Shown: positions 6,948-14,192, counted from the stretch's first letter. The stretch: DNA of 15,956 nucleotides from JBFKPQ01 sp041628225 (GCA_041628225.1 JBFKPQ010000047.1:1-15956); one strand, 5' to 3'. Translations and numbers: made by a program. The notes: generated by a model from the sequence alone, not told the origin.

Positions 6948-8054
6948 ATGTTCCCATTCTCCGATGCGAAGAGTGACACCTACCCGGTGCTGACCGTCTA
7001 CCTGCGCAAGGGCCCATCGCTCGGCGCACAGCTGACCGATCTGCTCAAGCCCGTGAAGGAGCTCATCCCCGATCTCGGTCACGATGCCGCCATGTCGCTG
7101 CGTGCCGACGTCGAGCGGCTCGGCGGTCTCCGCGACCGGTTGGACGGCGAGCCGGCTCCGGCGGTTGGCATCTTCGCCTGTGACGGAGAAGGTTGGTTTC
7201 ACCTCGAACGGCTACCCGTGCCGACAGACGATCAGGCCGTCGTCGGTCCTTATCCCTACCTGCGCCCTTGGAGAGCCGCCTCCGGACGTCCCAGGACGCT
7301 GGTAGCGGTCGTCGACAAGCGGCACTCGTGGATCTACGCCATCGACCAGACCGGCTCGGAGCTGATCGGTGAGCTGTCGGCAGAAGAGAACGTCAAAAAG
7401 AACTTCGGGGGATGGCAGGGATATGCCGAACGGAACGTGCGCGGCCATGCCGACGAACTGGCTCGTCGGCACTTCCAGAACACGGCTGCCGCCTTGGGTG
7501 ACGTCCACAAAGCTGCTCCCGCGGTGTACCTGGCGGTCGGCGGTCACCGCAGCGACGTCGACGAGTTCGTGGCGGTACTGCATCCGTATCTGCAACATCT
7601 CCACGTCGGCACCTTCGCCGTCGACCCGCGGACCGCAACGGCATCCACGGTGGCGGCGGCCGTGGAACCCCTCGTCGACACCGAACGAGAGCGGGCGGAG
7701 CTCGCCACCGTCGACCATCTGCTCGACCTCGCCCACCAGGGGAACCGGGCCGTACTGGGGTTGGCCGACTCGATAGCCGCCGTGAACGTGCGCGCGGTGC
7801 GCGACCTCGTGGTGTCCGGGCCATACGCCAAGTCCGGGTCAGTGTGTGATGCTTGTGGGTGGCTTGCTCGCAACGGTGCGAGCTGCCTTGCCTGCGGTGC
7901 GGAGACTCGTGAGACGGCGGACATCGTCGCCGAACTCATCGAGGCGACGATCCGTGACGGAGGCAACGCCGTGCAACTGATGGTTGCCAGCCAACTCGAT
8001 GCGCACGGCCTCGGCGCCGAGCTCCGGTTCCCGCTGCCGGCTTCGCTCACCTGA
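6948..8054 (+). CDS. Bacterial eRF1/Vms1-like protein (baeRF/Vlms group)
   Basis: A 368-residue cytoplasmic protein. The middle region reads NFGGWQGYAERNVRGHADEL (152-171), where archaeo-eukaryotic release factor eRF1 has its GGQ peptidyl-tRNA hydrolysis loop. Here it is GGWQ, with Q157 as the likely catalytic residue. The segment before it, VAVVDKRHSWIYAI, is the usual lead-in strand of the fold. The C-terminal third has a four-cysteine zinc ribbon: C300, C303, C313 and C316 (CDACG...CLACG). Members are thought to act on stalled or non-canonical peptidyl-tRNA; that is family knowledge, not shown here. The start is set by GAAGGAG at 6939-6945, closely upstream of ATG 6948. It lies between coxD and coxE without a known link to them. 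Confidence 0.75.
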   Translation: MFPFSDAKSDTYPVLTVYLRKGPSLGAQLTDLLKPVKELIPDLGHDAAMSLRADVERLGGLRDRLDGEPAPAVGIFACDGEGWFHLERLPVPTDDQAVVGPYPYLRPWRAASGRPRTLVAVVDKRHSWIYAIDQTGSELIGELSAEENVKKNFGGWQGYAERNVRGHADELARRHFQNTAAALGDVHKAAPAVYLAVGGHRSDVDEFVAVLHPYLQHLHVGTFAVDPRTATASTVAAAVEPLVDTERERAELATVDHLLDLAHQGNRAVLGLADSIAAVNVRAVRDLVVSGPYAKSGSVCDACGWLARNGASCLACGAETRETADIVAELIEATIRDGGNAVQLMVASQLDAHGLGAELRFPLPASLT

Positions 8055-8058
8055 GCGT

Positions 8059-8064
8059 TAGGCT
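8059..8064 (+). promoter_or_regulatory. Candidate -10 element TAGGCT for a leaderless transcript
   Basis: TAGGCT ends eight bases before the GTG start at 8073. There is no ribosome site between it and the start, which fits leaderless transcription. No clear -35 element is present. It is one of four TAGGNT sites before genes in this region. Confidence 0.4.
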
Positions 8065-8072
8065 GCGGGCGC

Positions 8073-9281
8073 GTGAGCCCAGATTCGATCGACCGCGGGC
8101 TGTTCGTGATCTGGGAGAACGCCCGGGCCGTGGAGTCGCGCATCCTGGCCGACCTCGCCAGCCACTTCGCAATCGTGGGTAGGCACGAGGTCCGGTGGAC
8201 GCCGTCCCGGGCCGACCGCAACTTCCACCGCTTCTATCGGGGCCAGGTCGATCCGCCCCTCGGCGAGAAGTTCAGGCGCCAAAAGGGAGCCGGACCCTTC
8301 CTCGTCGTCACCGTCCGGGACTCCTCGCCCGCCTACCAGCTCAGAAACGGAGTGGATGGACCGTCGATGGTCAATGCCCGGATGCTCGACGCCAAGCTCG
8401 AGTATCGCTCCTGGTGCCCAGGCCCGATGCAGGTGCACGCCACGTCATCGACCGGGGAGTACGCCCGCGATCTCTACTTGCTGTTGGGTGTTCCCGCCGA
8501 TGCATACGACCGAGACGGTGCCCCTGAGGTGCTCGAGTCGGATATCACGGGCGATCAGGGCTGGGACGACTTCGAGTCCCTGTTCACCGCACTCAACGTC
8601 TCGCTGTCGTACGTGGTCCTCCGCAACTTCGAACACCTGCCGCACGACGACCGGGTCGGCCGCCACACCGGCGTCGATCTGTTGGTGCGCGACTACCGCG
8701 AGGCCGTACGAATCCTCGGTGGCGTGCCCGAGCTCGGATCGCTTCCCGCCGGCGGTGGCCGGTTCGATGTGATGGTGGGCGGACGGACCGTCCGGTTCGC
8801 GGTCTGGCCGGCCGGGGCGGGTTACCTGGACCCCCGCTGGGAGCAGCGGATCCTCCGTCGGCGGACGTGGCGGGGGGTCGTCCCGACGCCGAGCGACTCC
8901 GACTACCTCGACAGCCTCGCCTACCACGCGGTCGTTCAGAAGCGCATCCATCACGCCGACGAGTGGCCGCGTCTCAGCGAACTGGCAGAGCGGCTCGGTC
9001 GAGACGGTTGGGAAGATCTCGATCTGCCCAAAGCGCGCGCCAACGTGAACGCGTTCATGCGGACGGAGGGCTATCGGTTCACGGAACCGGACGATGTCGT
9101 GTCGGTCTATTTCAACCACGAACTCGCCGGAGCGTCGCACCCGGCCATGCGACGCAAGGTGAGCCACGCCAAGCGACTCGGGCGAACGTGGGCCCAGCGG
9201 ATCCGGCGTCCTCTTCGCCTGCGGTGGGCGAGCGCCCGGCTGAAGCTGGCCGGCCTCGTCAAGCGGAGGGGTGACGGATGA
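8073..9281 (+). CDS. Uncharacterised protein with a nucleotidyltransferase-like segment
   Basis: 402 residues that I cannot assign to a named family with confidence. The N-terminal part (about 10-150) contains NFHRFYRG, GAGPFLVVTVRD and VNARMLDAKLEYRSW, a style I associate with proteins from surface-polysaccharide loci. The middle (179-207) reads SYVVLRNFEHLP then GRHTGVDLLVRD, which resembles the metal-binding strand of nucleotidyltransferase-fold proteins. Related proteins tend to have D-I-D there; here it is G-V-D, with only D202 left, so activity is doubtful. The last 40 residues are very basic, with many Arg/Lys and Trp, suggesting binding to membrane or nucleic acid. There is no signal peptide. 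Its stop overlaps the coxE start as ATGA, so the two proteins are probably made together. Confidence 0.7.
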   Translation: MSPDSIDRGLFVIWENARAVESRILADLASHFAIVGRHEVRWTPSRADRNFHRFYRGQVDPPLGEKFRRQKGAGPFLVVTVRDSSPAYQLRNGVDGPSMVNARMLDAKLEYRSWCPGPMQVHATSSTGEYARDLYLLLGVPADAYDRDGAPEVLESDITGDQGWDDFESLFTALNVSLSYVVLRNFEHLPHDDRVGRHTGVDLLVRDYREAVRILGGVPELGSLPAGGGRFDVMVGGRTVRFAVWPAGAGYLDPRWEQRILRRRTWRGVVPTPSDSDYLDSLAYHAVVQKRIHHADEWPRLSELAERLGRDGWEDLDLPKARANVNAFMRTEGYRFTEPDDVVSVYFNHELAGASHPAMRRKVSHAKRLGRTWAQRIRRPLRLRWASARLKLAGLVKRRGDG

Positions 9282-10387
9282 CGCTCACGCCGAACGTCGT
9301 GGCCTTTGCTCGTCATCTCCGGAGCGGCGGCTTGCCGGTGATCCCGTCGACCTCGGCCGACATGCTGGCGTCGCTCGATCACGTCGACCTCACCGAAGCC
9401 CCGGACGTGCGCAGCGCGCTGCGTGCCGTGACGACCGCGCGCCCCGAGCAGTGGCCGATCTTCGATCGGCTGTTCGATGAGTTCTTCCACGGCGTCGCGC
9501 CGCAGGCACCCTCCGATGTCGAAGATTCCCACCCTACGGATGCGTGGTCGGTTCGGCATCTGGGAGCTGCTGGAACGGCCGAACCAGACGAAGAGGTGGC
9601 CGACCAGGCCGGCGCCTCGGCATTCGAACGGCTCGGCCCCCGCGACTTCGGCGATCTCACCGACGACGAACTCGAAGAAGCGCGCCGGCTGGTGGCGGCC
9701 ATGATGTGGTCGCCGTCGATCGTCCCGAGTCGCCGGTGGCGGCCCGCACGCACCGGCCTTCGCCCCGACATGCGCGCCACCTTTCGGCGCATGGTGGGCC
9801 CGGGCGGTGATCTGGTACCGCTGGCGATGGCGAGGCGCCGCCTGCGTAGGCGGCCGCTCGTCGTGATCGCGGACGTGTCGGGTTCGATGGAGGCCTACGC
9901 CGAGATGATGCTCACGTTCGCCCACGCCGCTCGCACCCGTTTGGGAAGGGTGGAGACGTTCACGTTCTCGACGCGGCTCACTCGCGTGACTTGGCAGTTG
10001 TCCCGGCGCGATCTGCGCAACGCCCTGGCGACGGTGGGGGAGGCGGTCGCGGACTGGTCGGGTGGCACCAAGATCGGCGAGGCGTTCGCCGCCTTCAACC
10101 GGGACTGGTCCCGACGCGTGTGTCGAGGCGGTCCCGTGGTGCTGATCGTGTCCGACGGATGGGACTGCGGTGACCCAGCCCTGCTCGACCGCGAGATGGC
10201 ACGGCTGGCACGGTCGGTCAACCGGGTGATCTGGCTCAACCCGTTGGCGGGACGGGCGGGCTATGCGCCCGAGACCCGGGGCATGCGCGCGGTGCTTCCG
10301 CACGTCGACCACTTTCTGCCGGCGGCCAGTCTTTCCGATCTCGCCCAGGTGATCCGCCTTCTAGAGTCGACCCGAGAGGTGGCGTGA
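9278..10387 (+). CDS. coxE: VWA-domain protein CoxE
   Basis: A 369-residue CoxE-type protein. The N-terminal 180 residues are mostly helical and acidic. The C-terminal von Willebrand A domain has a full metal-ion-dependent adhesion site: DVSGSM (199-204), T264 in WSGGTK, and D293 in VSDGWD. CoxE partners the AAA+ protein CoxD in CO dehydrogenase maturation. The pair resembles other MoxR/VWA chaperone systems that remodel metal centres. It starts inside the stop of the upstream gene (ATGA) and ends one base before the XdhC-type gene at 10389. No transmembrane segment is evident. Confidence 0.92.
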   Translation: MTLTPNVVAFARHLRSGGLPVIPSTSADMLASLDHVDLTEAPDVRSALRAVTTARPEQWPIFDRLFDEFFHGVAPQAPSDVEDSHPTDAWSVRHLGAAGTAEPDEEVADQAGASAFERLGPRDFGDLTDDELEEARRLVAAMMWSPSIVPSRRWRPARTGLRPDMRATFRRMVGPGGDLVPLAMARRRLRRRPLVVIADVSGSMEAYAEMMLTFAHAARTRLGRVETFTFSTRLTRVTWQLSRRDLRNALATVGEAVADWSGGTKIGEAFAAFNRDWSRRVCRGGPVVLIVSDGWDCGDPALLDREMARLARSVNRVIWLNPLAGRAGYAPETRGMRAVLPHVDHFLPAASLSDLAQVIRLLESTREVA

Positions 10388-10388
10388 T

Positions 10389-10697
10389 ATGCGAGAAGAA
10401 CTCGACATTCGTCGACGATGGATTTCGGAAGGCAAGGACGTGGCGGTCGCCACCGTCGTACGGGTGCAGGGTTCGGCACCGCGGCCCGAGGGATCGAAGT
10501 TCCTGGTGTCTTCCACCGGAGACATGGAGGGTTCGGTGTCGGGTGGATGCGTCGAAAACGACGTGTTCCTGCACGCTCAGGAGGTACTGGAGACCGGAGA
10601 GCCGAGGCTCGTGACCTACGGGATCGCCGACGAGGATGCGTTCGAGGTCGGTCTCGCCTGCGGTGGGACCATTCAGGTGTTCATCGAACGATGGTGA
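10389..10697 (+). CDS. XdhC/CoxI-family protein, N-terminal (XdhC_CoxI) domain only
   Basis: A 102-residue protein equal to the N-terminal domain of XdhC/CoxI. It carries the family run RVQGSAPRPEGSKFLV (25-40), then GSVSGGCVE with C54, and LACGGT with C91. XdhC binds molybdenum cofactor, helps insert its sulfido ligand and delivers it to xanthine dehydrogenase; a similar job for the cox enzyme is inferred. It begins one base after the coxE stop, with a GAGAGG site about 10 bases upstream. Its last 7 bases overlap the next gene. Having this domain as a separate gene rather than fused to the Rossmann part is seen in cox clusters (compare coxF/coxI) and is not a frameshift: each gene has its own start. 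Confidence 0.88.
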   Translation: MREELDIRRRWISEGKDVAVATVVRVQGSAPRPEGSKFLVSSTGDMEGSVSGGCVENDVFLHAQEVLETGEPRLVTYGIADEDAFEVGLACGGTIQVFIERW

Positions 10698-11479
10698 CGG
10701 ACGACGGGGTCACGGCAGCGGTCGCGTCATTGGTCGAGGGCGAGCGACTCGGCGCCCTGCTGACCGCGGTAGCCGGGACGGCGGTCGGATCGAAGGCGGT
10801 GCTCGACTACGAGACGGGTGTCGTCGCCGGAGGATTGCCGGTCTCGAACGATCTCCTGGCAGACGCCCGGCAGCTCATGGATCGGGAGCAGAACCGGGTG
10901 CTCGTCTACGACGACGACGAGATCTTCGTCGAAACCCTGGCTCCTCCTCCTCGGCTCTTGATCTTCGGTGCGGTGCACATCGCCCAGGCGTTGTGCGACC
11001 TCGCCACTCGTCTCGGGTTTCGGGTCGAGGTCTCGGACTCGCGCCCGGTCTTCGTGACCGAAGACCGGTTCCCGGCCGCCGTCGACCTCTTGGTCGGATG
11101 GCCGGATGAACTGGGTGATCGAATCACGATCGATCGGCGAACCTATGTCGTCCTCCTGTCGCACGATGCGCGGTTCGAAGGGCCGGTGCTTCCGATGGTC
11201 CTGGCGTCGGATGCGAAGTACATCGGTGCCATGGGTTCGAGGCGCACCCACCGCAATCGGGTCGAGCGACTCGCCGCCGACGGCTATCCCGACGAGGCGA
11301 TCGCTCGAATCCACGGTCCCGTCGGCATCGACATCGGCGCCGAAACGCCGGAAGAGACGGCGGTTTCGATACTGGCGGAGATGATCCAGGTGCGGTATGG
11401 ATCCGGCGACGGTCTGTCGCTCACGGGTCGGGAGGGCCGGATTCATCTGCATCGCACCGACGACGAAGGCGACATTTGA
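10691..11479 (+). CDS. XdhC/CoxI-family protein with Rossmann domain
   Basis: A 262-residue protein starting at ATG 10691, which overlaps the previous gene by seven bases. Residues 1-85 look like a diverged XdhC N-terminal segment without the conserved cysteines. Residues 88 onward form the XdhC C-terminal Rossmann domain: LLIFGAVHIAQAL (G93), then IGAMGSRRTHRNR and IGAETPEETAVSILAEM, all hallmarks of the family. The nucleotide-binding loop reads FGAVHIA. It probably works with the 102-residue partner in cofactor handling before insertion into CoxL. The frame is open further upstream, but the protein from 10691 matches the family. Confidence 0.88.
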   Translation: MVTDDGVTAAVASLVEGERLGALLTAVAGTAVGSKAVLDYETGVVAGGLPVSNDLLADARQLMDREQNRVLVYDDDEIFVETLAPPPRLLIFGAVHIAQALCDLATRLGFRVEVSDSRPVFVTEDRFPAAVDLLVGWPDELGDRITIDRRTYVVLLSHDARFEGPVLPMVLASDAKYIGAMGSRRTHRNRVERLAADGYPDEAIARIHGPVGIDIGAETPEETAVSILAEMIQVRYGSGDGLSLTGREGRIHLHRTDDEGDI

Positions 11480-11487
11480 CCTCCGCC

Positions 11488-11493
11488 TAGGAT
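11488..11493 (+). promoter_or_regulatory. Candidate -10 element TAGGAT for leaderless mocA-like transcript
   Basis: TAGGAT ends six bases before the ATG at 11500 in a 20-base gap, and no ribosome site is present. The spacing suits a transcript that starts at the start codon. A TTGACC at 11476 is too close to act as its -35 element. Confidence 0.4.
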
Positions 11494-11499
11494 ATCGCC

Positions 11500-12096
11500 A
11501 TGCACATCGCCGCTCTCGTGCTCGCCGCCGGCGCTTCGTCCCGCCTCGGCCGCCCCAAGCAGCTCATCGATTGGGGCGGACGACCGCTGCTCGAAGTGGT
11601 CGTCGATCAGGTACGAAGCTGGCCCACCGATGAGGTCTGGGTCGTGCTCGGCGCTCACGCCGAGGAGATCCTGGCGCGGTGCGACTTCGGATCAGCCTCG
11701 GTCGTCATCAACGACGACTTCGACGAGGGTCTGGCGGCGTCGCTGCGAGTGGGACTCGACGCGCTCATGCGGCACTCGAAGGCGGACGGGGTACTCGTAG
11801 CCCTCGGTGATCAGCCACGCATCGCCCCAAAGGTCGTCGAGCAGCTCATCGACCGATACCGAAGCGTCGACACCGGTGCGGTCATCCCGAAGTACCGGTA
11901 CACGTGGAGCAATCCTGTGATCGTCGATCGGTCGCTGTGGCCCAGGCTGATGAGCCTCGAGGGCGATGCCGGTGCCCAGCATCTGCTGAAAGCGCATCCC
12001 GAGTGGGTCGAGGAGGTCTGGCTCGAGACCCTGCCGCCGCGCGACGTCGACACCGAAACCGATGTAGAAGAACTGAGTCCGAGGAGCCACGCATGA
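11500..12096 (+). CDS. mocA: MocA-type molybdenum cofactor cytidylyltransferase
   Basis: A 198-residue nucleotidyltransferase of the MobA/MocA family. It has the N-terminal signature LAAGASSRLGRPK (8-20) and the metal-binding GDQP (103-106), followed by SNPVIVD and GDAGAQHLL. LAAG rather than LAGG favours MocA, which uses CTP to make molybdopterin cytosine dinucleotide. That is exactly the cofactor CO dehydrogenase-type enzymes carry, so function and location agree. The last 15 or so residues are an acidic tail. The stop overlaps the coxG start as ATGA. The CTP preference is inferred from the motif and neighbourhood. Confidence 0.9.
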   Translation: MHIAALVLAAGASSRLGRPKQLIDWGGRPLLEVVVDQVRSWPTDEVWVVLGAHAEEILARCDFGSASVVINDDFDEGLAASLRVGLDALMRHSKADGVLVALGDQPRIAPKVVEQLIDRYRSVDTGAVIPKYRYTWSNPVIVDRSLWPRLMSLEGDAGAQHLLKAHPEWVEEVWLETLPPRDVDTETDVEELSPRSHA

Positions 12097-12656
12097 AGAT
12101 CACCCAAGAGTTCGCAGTCGGAAAGCCGGTCGACGTCGTGTGGGCCTTCTTCCAGGACATCCCGTCCGTGGCGCAGTGCCTCCCCGGAGCCGAACTCGTC
12201 GCCGATCACGGCGACGGAACGTACGAAGGCACCGTGGAGGCGAAGCTCGGCCCGATGACGGCGCTCTTCGAGGGTCGCGCCACCGTGGCGTCGGACGCCG
12301 CGACCAGGACAGGCCACATCGATGGGAAGGGCGCCGACAAGCGCGGTGGGAGCCGAGGCCAGGTGAAGGTCGTCTACCGGCTCGAAGCCGCCGAAGTCGG
12401 CACCCGCGTATCGGTGGACGCCAATGTGACCCTGTCGGGCGCCGCCGCCCAATTCGGACGCACCGGTCTCATCAAGGAGATGTCGAGCCGCCTGATCGGC
12501 GAGTTCGTTGAGTGTCTCGAGGCGAAACTCTCGGCTGCTACCGAGGCAGAGGCGGAGGCGGTCGTGGCTGCCGAGGTGCGCGGTATTTCGTTGTTCTTTT
12601 CGAGCCTCTGGAGCACGGTCGTCGGGTTCGTCCGGAAGCTCTTCAGGAAGTCCTGA
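12093..12656 (+). CDS. coxG: CoxG, SRPBCC-domain membrane-recruitment protein
   Basis: A 187-residue protein. Residues 1-145 form the CoxG/SRPBCC fold, beginning MKITQEFAVGKPVDVVWAF and including IPSVAQCLPGAELV and YEGTVEAKLGPM. A hydrophobic to amphipathic tail follows, ISLFFSSLWSTVVGFV capped by RKLFRKS, which would sit at or in the inner face of the membrane. CoxG of Oligotropha is needed to hold CO dehydrogenase at the membrane, and the same role is inferred here: bringing CoxSLM to its quinone-linked electron acceptor. Translation is coupled to the mocA-like gene through ATGA. It ends the accessory cluster. Confidence 0.92.
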   Translation: MKITQEFAVGKPVDVVWAFFQDIPSVAQCLPGAELVADHGDGTYEGTVEAKLGPMTALFEGRATVASDAATRTGHIDGKGADKRGGSRGQVKVVYRLEAAEVGTRVSVDANVTLSGAAAQFGRTGLIKEMSSRLIGEFVECLEAKLSAATEAEAEAVVAAEVRGISLFFSSLWSTVVGFVRKLFRKS

Positions 12657-12672
12657 AGCCGGGTGGCGCGCC

Positions 12673-12703
12673 GCGCTCGCCGGTCGGTAAGCTCGGCGAG
12701 CGC
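12673..12703. promoter_or_regulatory. Perfect 10-bp hairpin with TAAGCT in its loop, before the DUF4332 gene
   Basis: GCGCTCGCCG (12673-12682) pairs with CGGCGAGCGC (12694-12703) around an 11-base loop. No T-tract follows, so it is not a classic terminator. The loop contains TAAGCT (12688-12693), a possible -10 element for the next gene. The function is unclear. Confidence 0.35.
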
Positions 12704-12721
12704 CGCAGGGAAAGGACGAAC

Positions 12722-13126
12722 ATGCCGTCGATCGACGCCATCGAGGGGATCGGCCCTCGATTCGCAACCAAGCTCCGCAAGGCGGGGATTCGGACGACCG
12801 AAGCCCTGTTGAAGAGAGCCGGCACGAGGGCAGGTAGGCGGGCGTTGGCCGGCGACAGCGGCTTGACCGAGAAACAGATTCTCGAATGGGTGAATCGCGC
12901 CGATCTCATGCGCTGCAAGGGGATCGGCTCGGAATACTCGGACCTTCTCGAAGCAGCGGGCGTCGACACGATCAAGGAACTGCGTCGCCGGAACGCCTCC
13001 TCGCTGACGGCCAAAATGGGTGAGCTGAACGACGACAAGCGGCTCGTTCGCCGTATGCCGACCGAGGCGATGGTCTCAGGGTGGATCGAGCACGCCAAGC
13101 AGCTGGAGCCGGCAGTCAAGTACTGA
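12722..13126 (+). CDS. DUF4332 helix-hairpin-helix protein
   Basis: A 134-residue protein with two helix-hairpin-helix-like segments: IEGIGPRFATKLRKAGI near the start and MRCKGIGSEYSDLLEAAGV in the middle. This is the DUF4332 pattern. It resembles the DNA-binding hairpins of helicase/ligase HhH domains, but the cellular role of the family is not established. The start is supported by AAAGGA at 12711-12716, five bases before the ATG. It is small, basic and without a signal peptide. It lies 65 bases after coxG and may have its own promoter, so I do not regard it as part of the cox system. Confidence 0.82.
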   Translation: MPSIDAIEGIGPRFATKLRKAGIRTTEALLKRAGTRAGRRALAGDSGLTEKQILEWVNRADLMRCKGIGSEYSDLLEAAGVDTIKELRRRNASSLTAKMGELNDDKRLVRRMPTEAMVSGWIEHAKQLEPAVKY

Positions 13127-13130
13127 CGAA

Positions 13131-13158
13131 CAATGGGAGCGCTTGCGCGCTCCCATTG
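13131..13158. terminator. Bidirectional terminator-type hairpin between convergent genes
   Basis: CAATGGGAGCGC and GCGCTCCCATTG form a perfect 12-bp stem with a TTGC tetraloop. It sits four bases after the DUF4332 stop and 23 bases beyond the stop of the convergent HBHA-like gene, where a shared terminator is expected. T-rich tails are weak on both strands. Confidence 0.72.
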
Positions 13159-13181
13159 GTTCGCCTTGGAGGAGGACTCGA

Positions 13182-13829
13182 CTACTTGCTGGCGGTCGTC
13201 TTGGCGGCGGGCTTCTTGGCAGCCGTCGACTTCGCAGCCGGCTTCTTGGCGGCCGGCTTGGCGGCGGGCTTCTTGGCAGCCGTCGTCCTCGCAGCCGTGG
13301 TCTTGGCGGCGGGCTTCTTGGCGGCCGTGGTCTTGGAGGCCGTGGTCTTGGAGGCCGTGGTCTTGGCGGCGGGCTTCTTGGCAGCCGTCGTCCTCGCAGC
13401 CGTGGTCTTGGCGGCGGGCTTCTTGGCAGCCGTCGTCTTCGCAGCCGGCTTCTTGGCGGCCGGCTTGGCGGCGACCTCGTCTTCCGGCAGGAAGTTGCTG
13501 CGCCACGACTCGACCATGTCCTCGAGCTGCGTCCGCAGCTTGCCGACCTGCTCCTGGAACTGGTCGACATCGACCCGTCCGGTGAGATCCTCGACCATCG
13601 AACGGTCCTGGAGCTTCTGGATGATCTGCTCGCCTTCGGCGGCCCAAGCCTCGAACTCGTCGCGGGCGTCCTTGGTGAGCTTCTCCCGCAGGTCGATCAC
13701 CTTGGTGTTCACCTCGGCGAAGCGATCCGTGATCCGCTCGGAGACTTTCTTGCCCACGGCGAAGGGTGCGCCGACTGCTGCGTAGAGCGCCTTCTTGGCG
13801 TCATCGCGCATCTGTTTCATTTCGGTCAT
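13182..13829 (-). CDS. HBHA-like coiled-coil protein with Lys/Ala/Pro/Thr repeat tail
   Basis: A 215-residue protein. Residues 1-118 are charged, helix-forming and coiled-coil in style. From residue 119 to the end the sequence is almost wholly five-residue units such as PAAKK, PAAKT, TAAKK, TAART and TASKT. This is the layout of mycobacterial heparin-binding haemagglutinin (HBHA, Rv0475), an N-terminal coiled coil with a Lys/Ala/Pro tail; such tails also occur in histone H1-like proteins and phasins. The upstream overlapping XRE gene matches the Rv0474-Rv0475 arrangement and favours the HBHA comparison. There is no signal peptide, as in HBHA. The start ATG overlaps the XRE stop. Adhesion, lipid-body or DNA binding are all possible and cannot be separated here. 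Confidence 0.8.
   Translation of the reverse strand: MTEMKQMRDDAKKALYAAVGAPFAVGKKVSERITDRFAEVNTKVIDLREKLTKDARDEFEAWAAEGEQIIQKLQDRSMVEDLTGRVDVDQFQEQVGKLRTQLEDMVESWRSNFLPEDEVAAKPAAKKPAAKTTAAKKPAAKTTAARTTAAKKPAAKTTASKTTASKTTAAKKPAAKTTAARTTAAKKPAAKPAAKKPAAKSTAAKKPAAKTTASK
13257..13427. repeat. Coding repeats: 66-bp exact duplication in a 15-bp-periodic array
   Basis: Bases 13257-13322 and 13362-13427 are identical. The offset of 105 bases is seven 15-bp units. Between them the 15-mer TCTTGGAGGCCGTGG is repeated in tandem (13331-13345 and 13346-13360). All lie inside the tail of the HBHA-like gene and keep its reading frame. Unit gain or loss would alter tail length without a frameshift. Confidence 0.85.
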
Positions 13830-14185
13830 GATGCTCCTTTTGGTTGCTCGTCCTCGACCATCGTGCGGTAGAGATCGAGCAGCACTTGTTTCTGCCGGGG
13901 AGTCAGCTGCTCGTCGCCTTCGATGGCCTCACGGACCGAGGTCGGCACCGAGCTGTCGTCCAACAGCCCCGCTTGTACATAGAGCGATTCGGCCTGAATC
14001 GACAGCCCTCGCGCCAACGACTTGAGGATCTCGGCAGACGGCTTGCGAAGCCCTCGTTCGATCTGGCTCAGGTACGGGTTCGAGATCCCCGCCTTGTCGG
14101 CCAGCCGCCGGAGGGACATCTTCGACCGCTCCCGCTGTTGGCGGATGAATGCACCGATATGGGCTTCATCGCTCTGTTCACTCAT
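13826..14185 (-). CDS. XRE-family transcriptional regulator (Rv0474-like)
   Basis: A 119-residue regulator when started at ATG 14185 (MSEQSDEAHIGAFIRQQRER). Residues 9-65 form a Cro/C1-type helix-turn-helix, with LADKAGISNPYLSQIERG as the two-helix core and RKPS after it. The C-terminal half contains LTPRQKQVLLDLYRTMV, a helical segment likely to be for dimerisation. A longer frame from 14221 exists, but it would begin inside the promoter. The 14185 start lies seven bases after a good -10 element, giving a leaderless mRNA. Its stop overlaps the HBHA-like start as ATGA, so it probably regulates that gene and itself. Confidence 0.88.
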   Translation of the reverse strand: MSEQSDEAHIGAFIRQQRERSKMSLRRLADKAGISNPYLSQIERGLRKPSAEILKSLARGLSIQAESLYVQAGLLDDSSVPTSVREAIEGDEQLTPRQKQVLLDLYRTMVEDEQPKGAS

Positions 14186-14192
14186 CGTTTGC

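Noticed and set aside
13182..13480. Repeat array considered as a CRISPR or intergenic repeat
   Set aside because: The repeats are 15-bp-periodic, in frame, have no unique spacers and encode a Lys/Ala/Pro/Thr tail.
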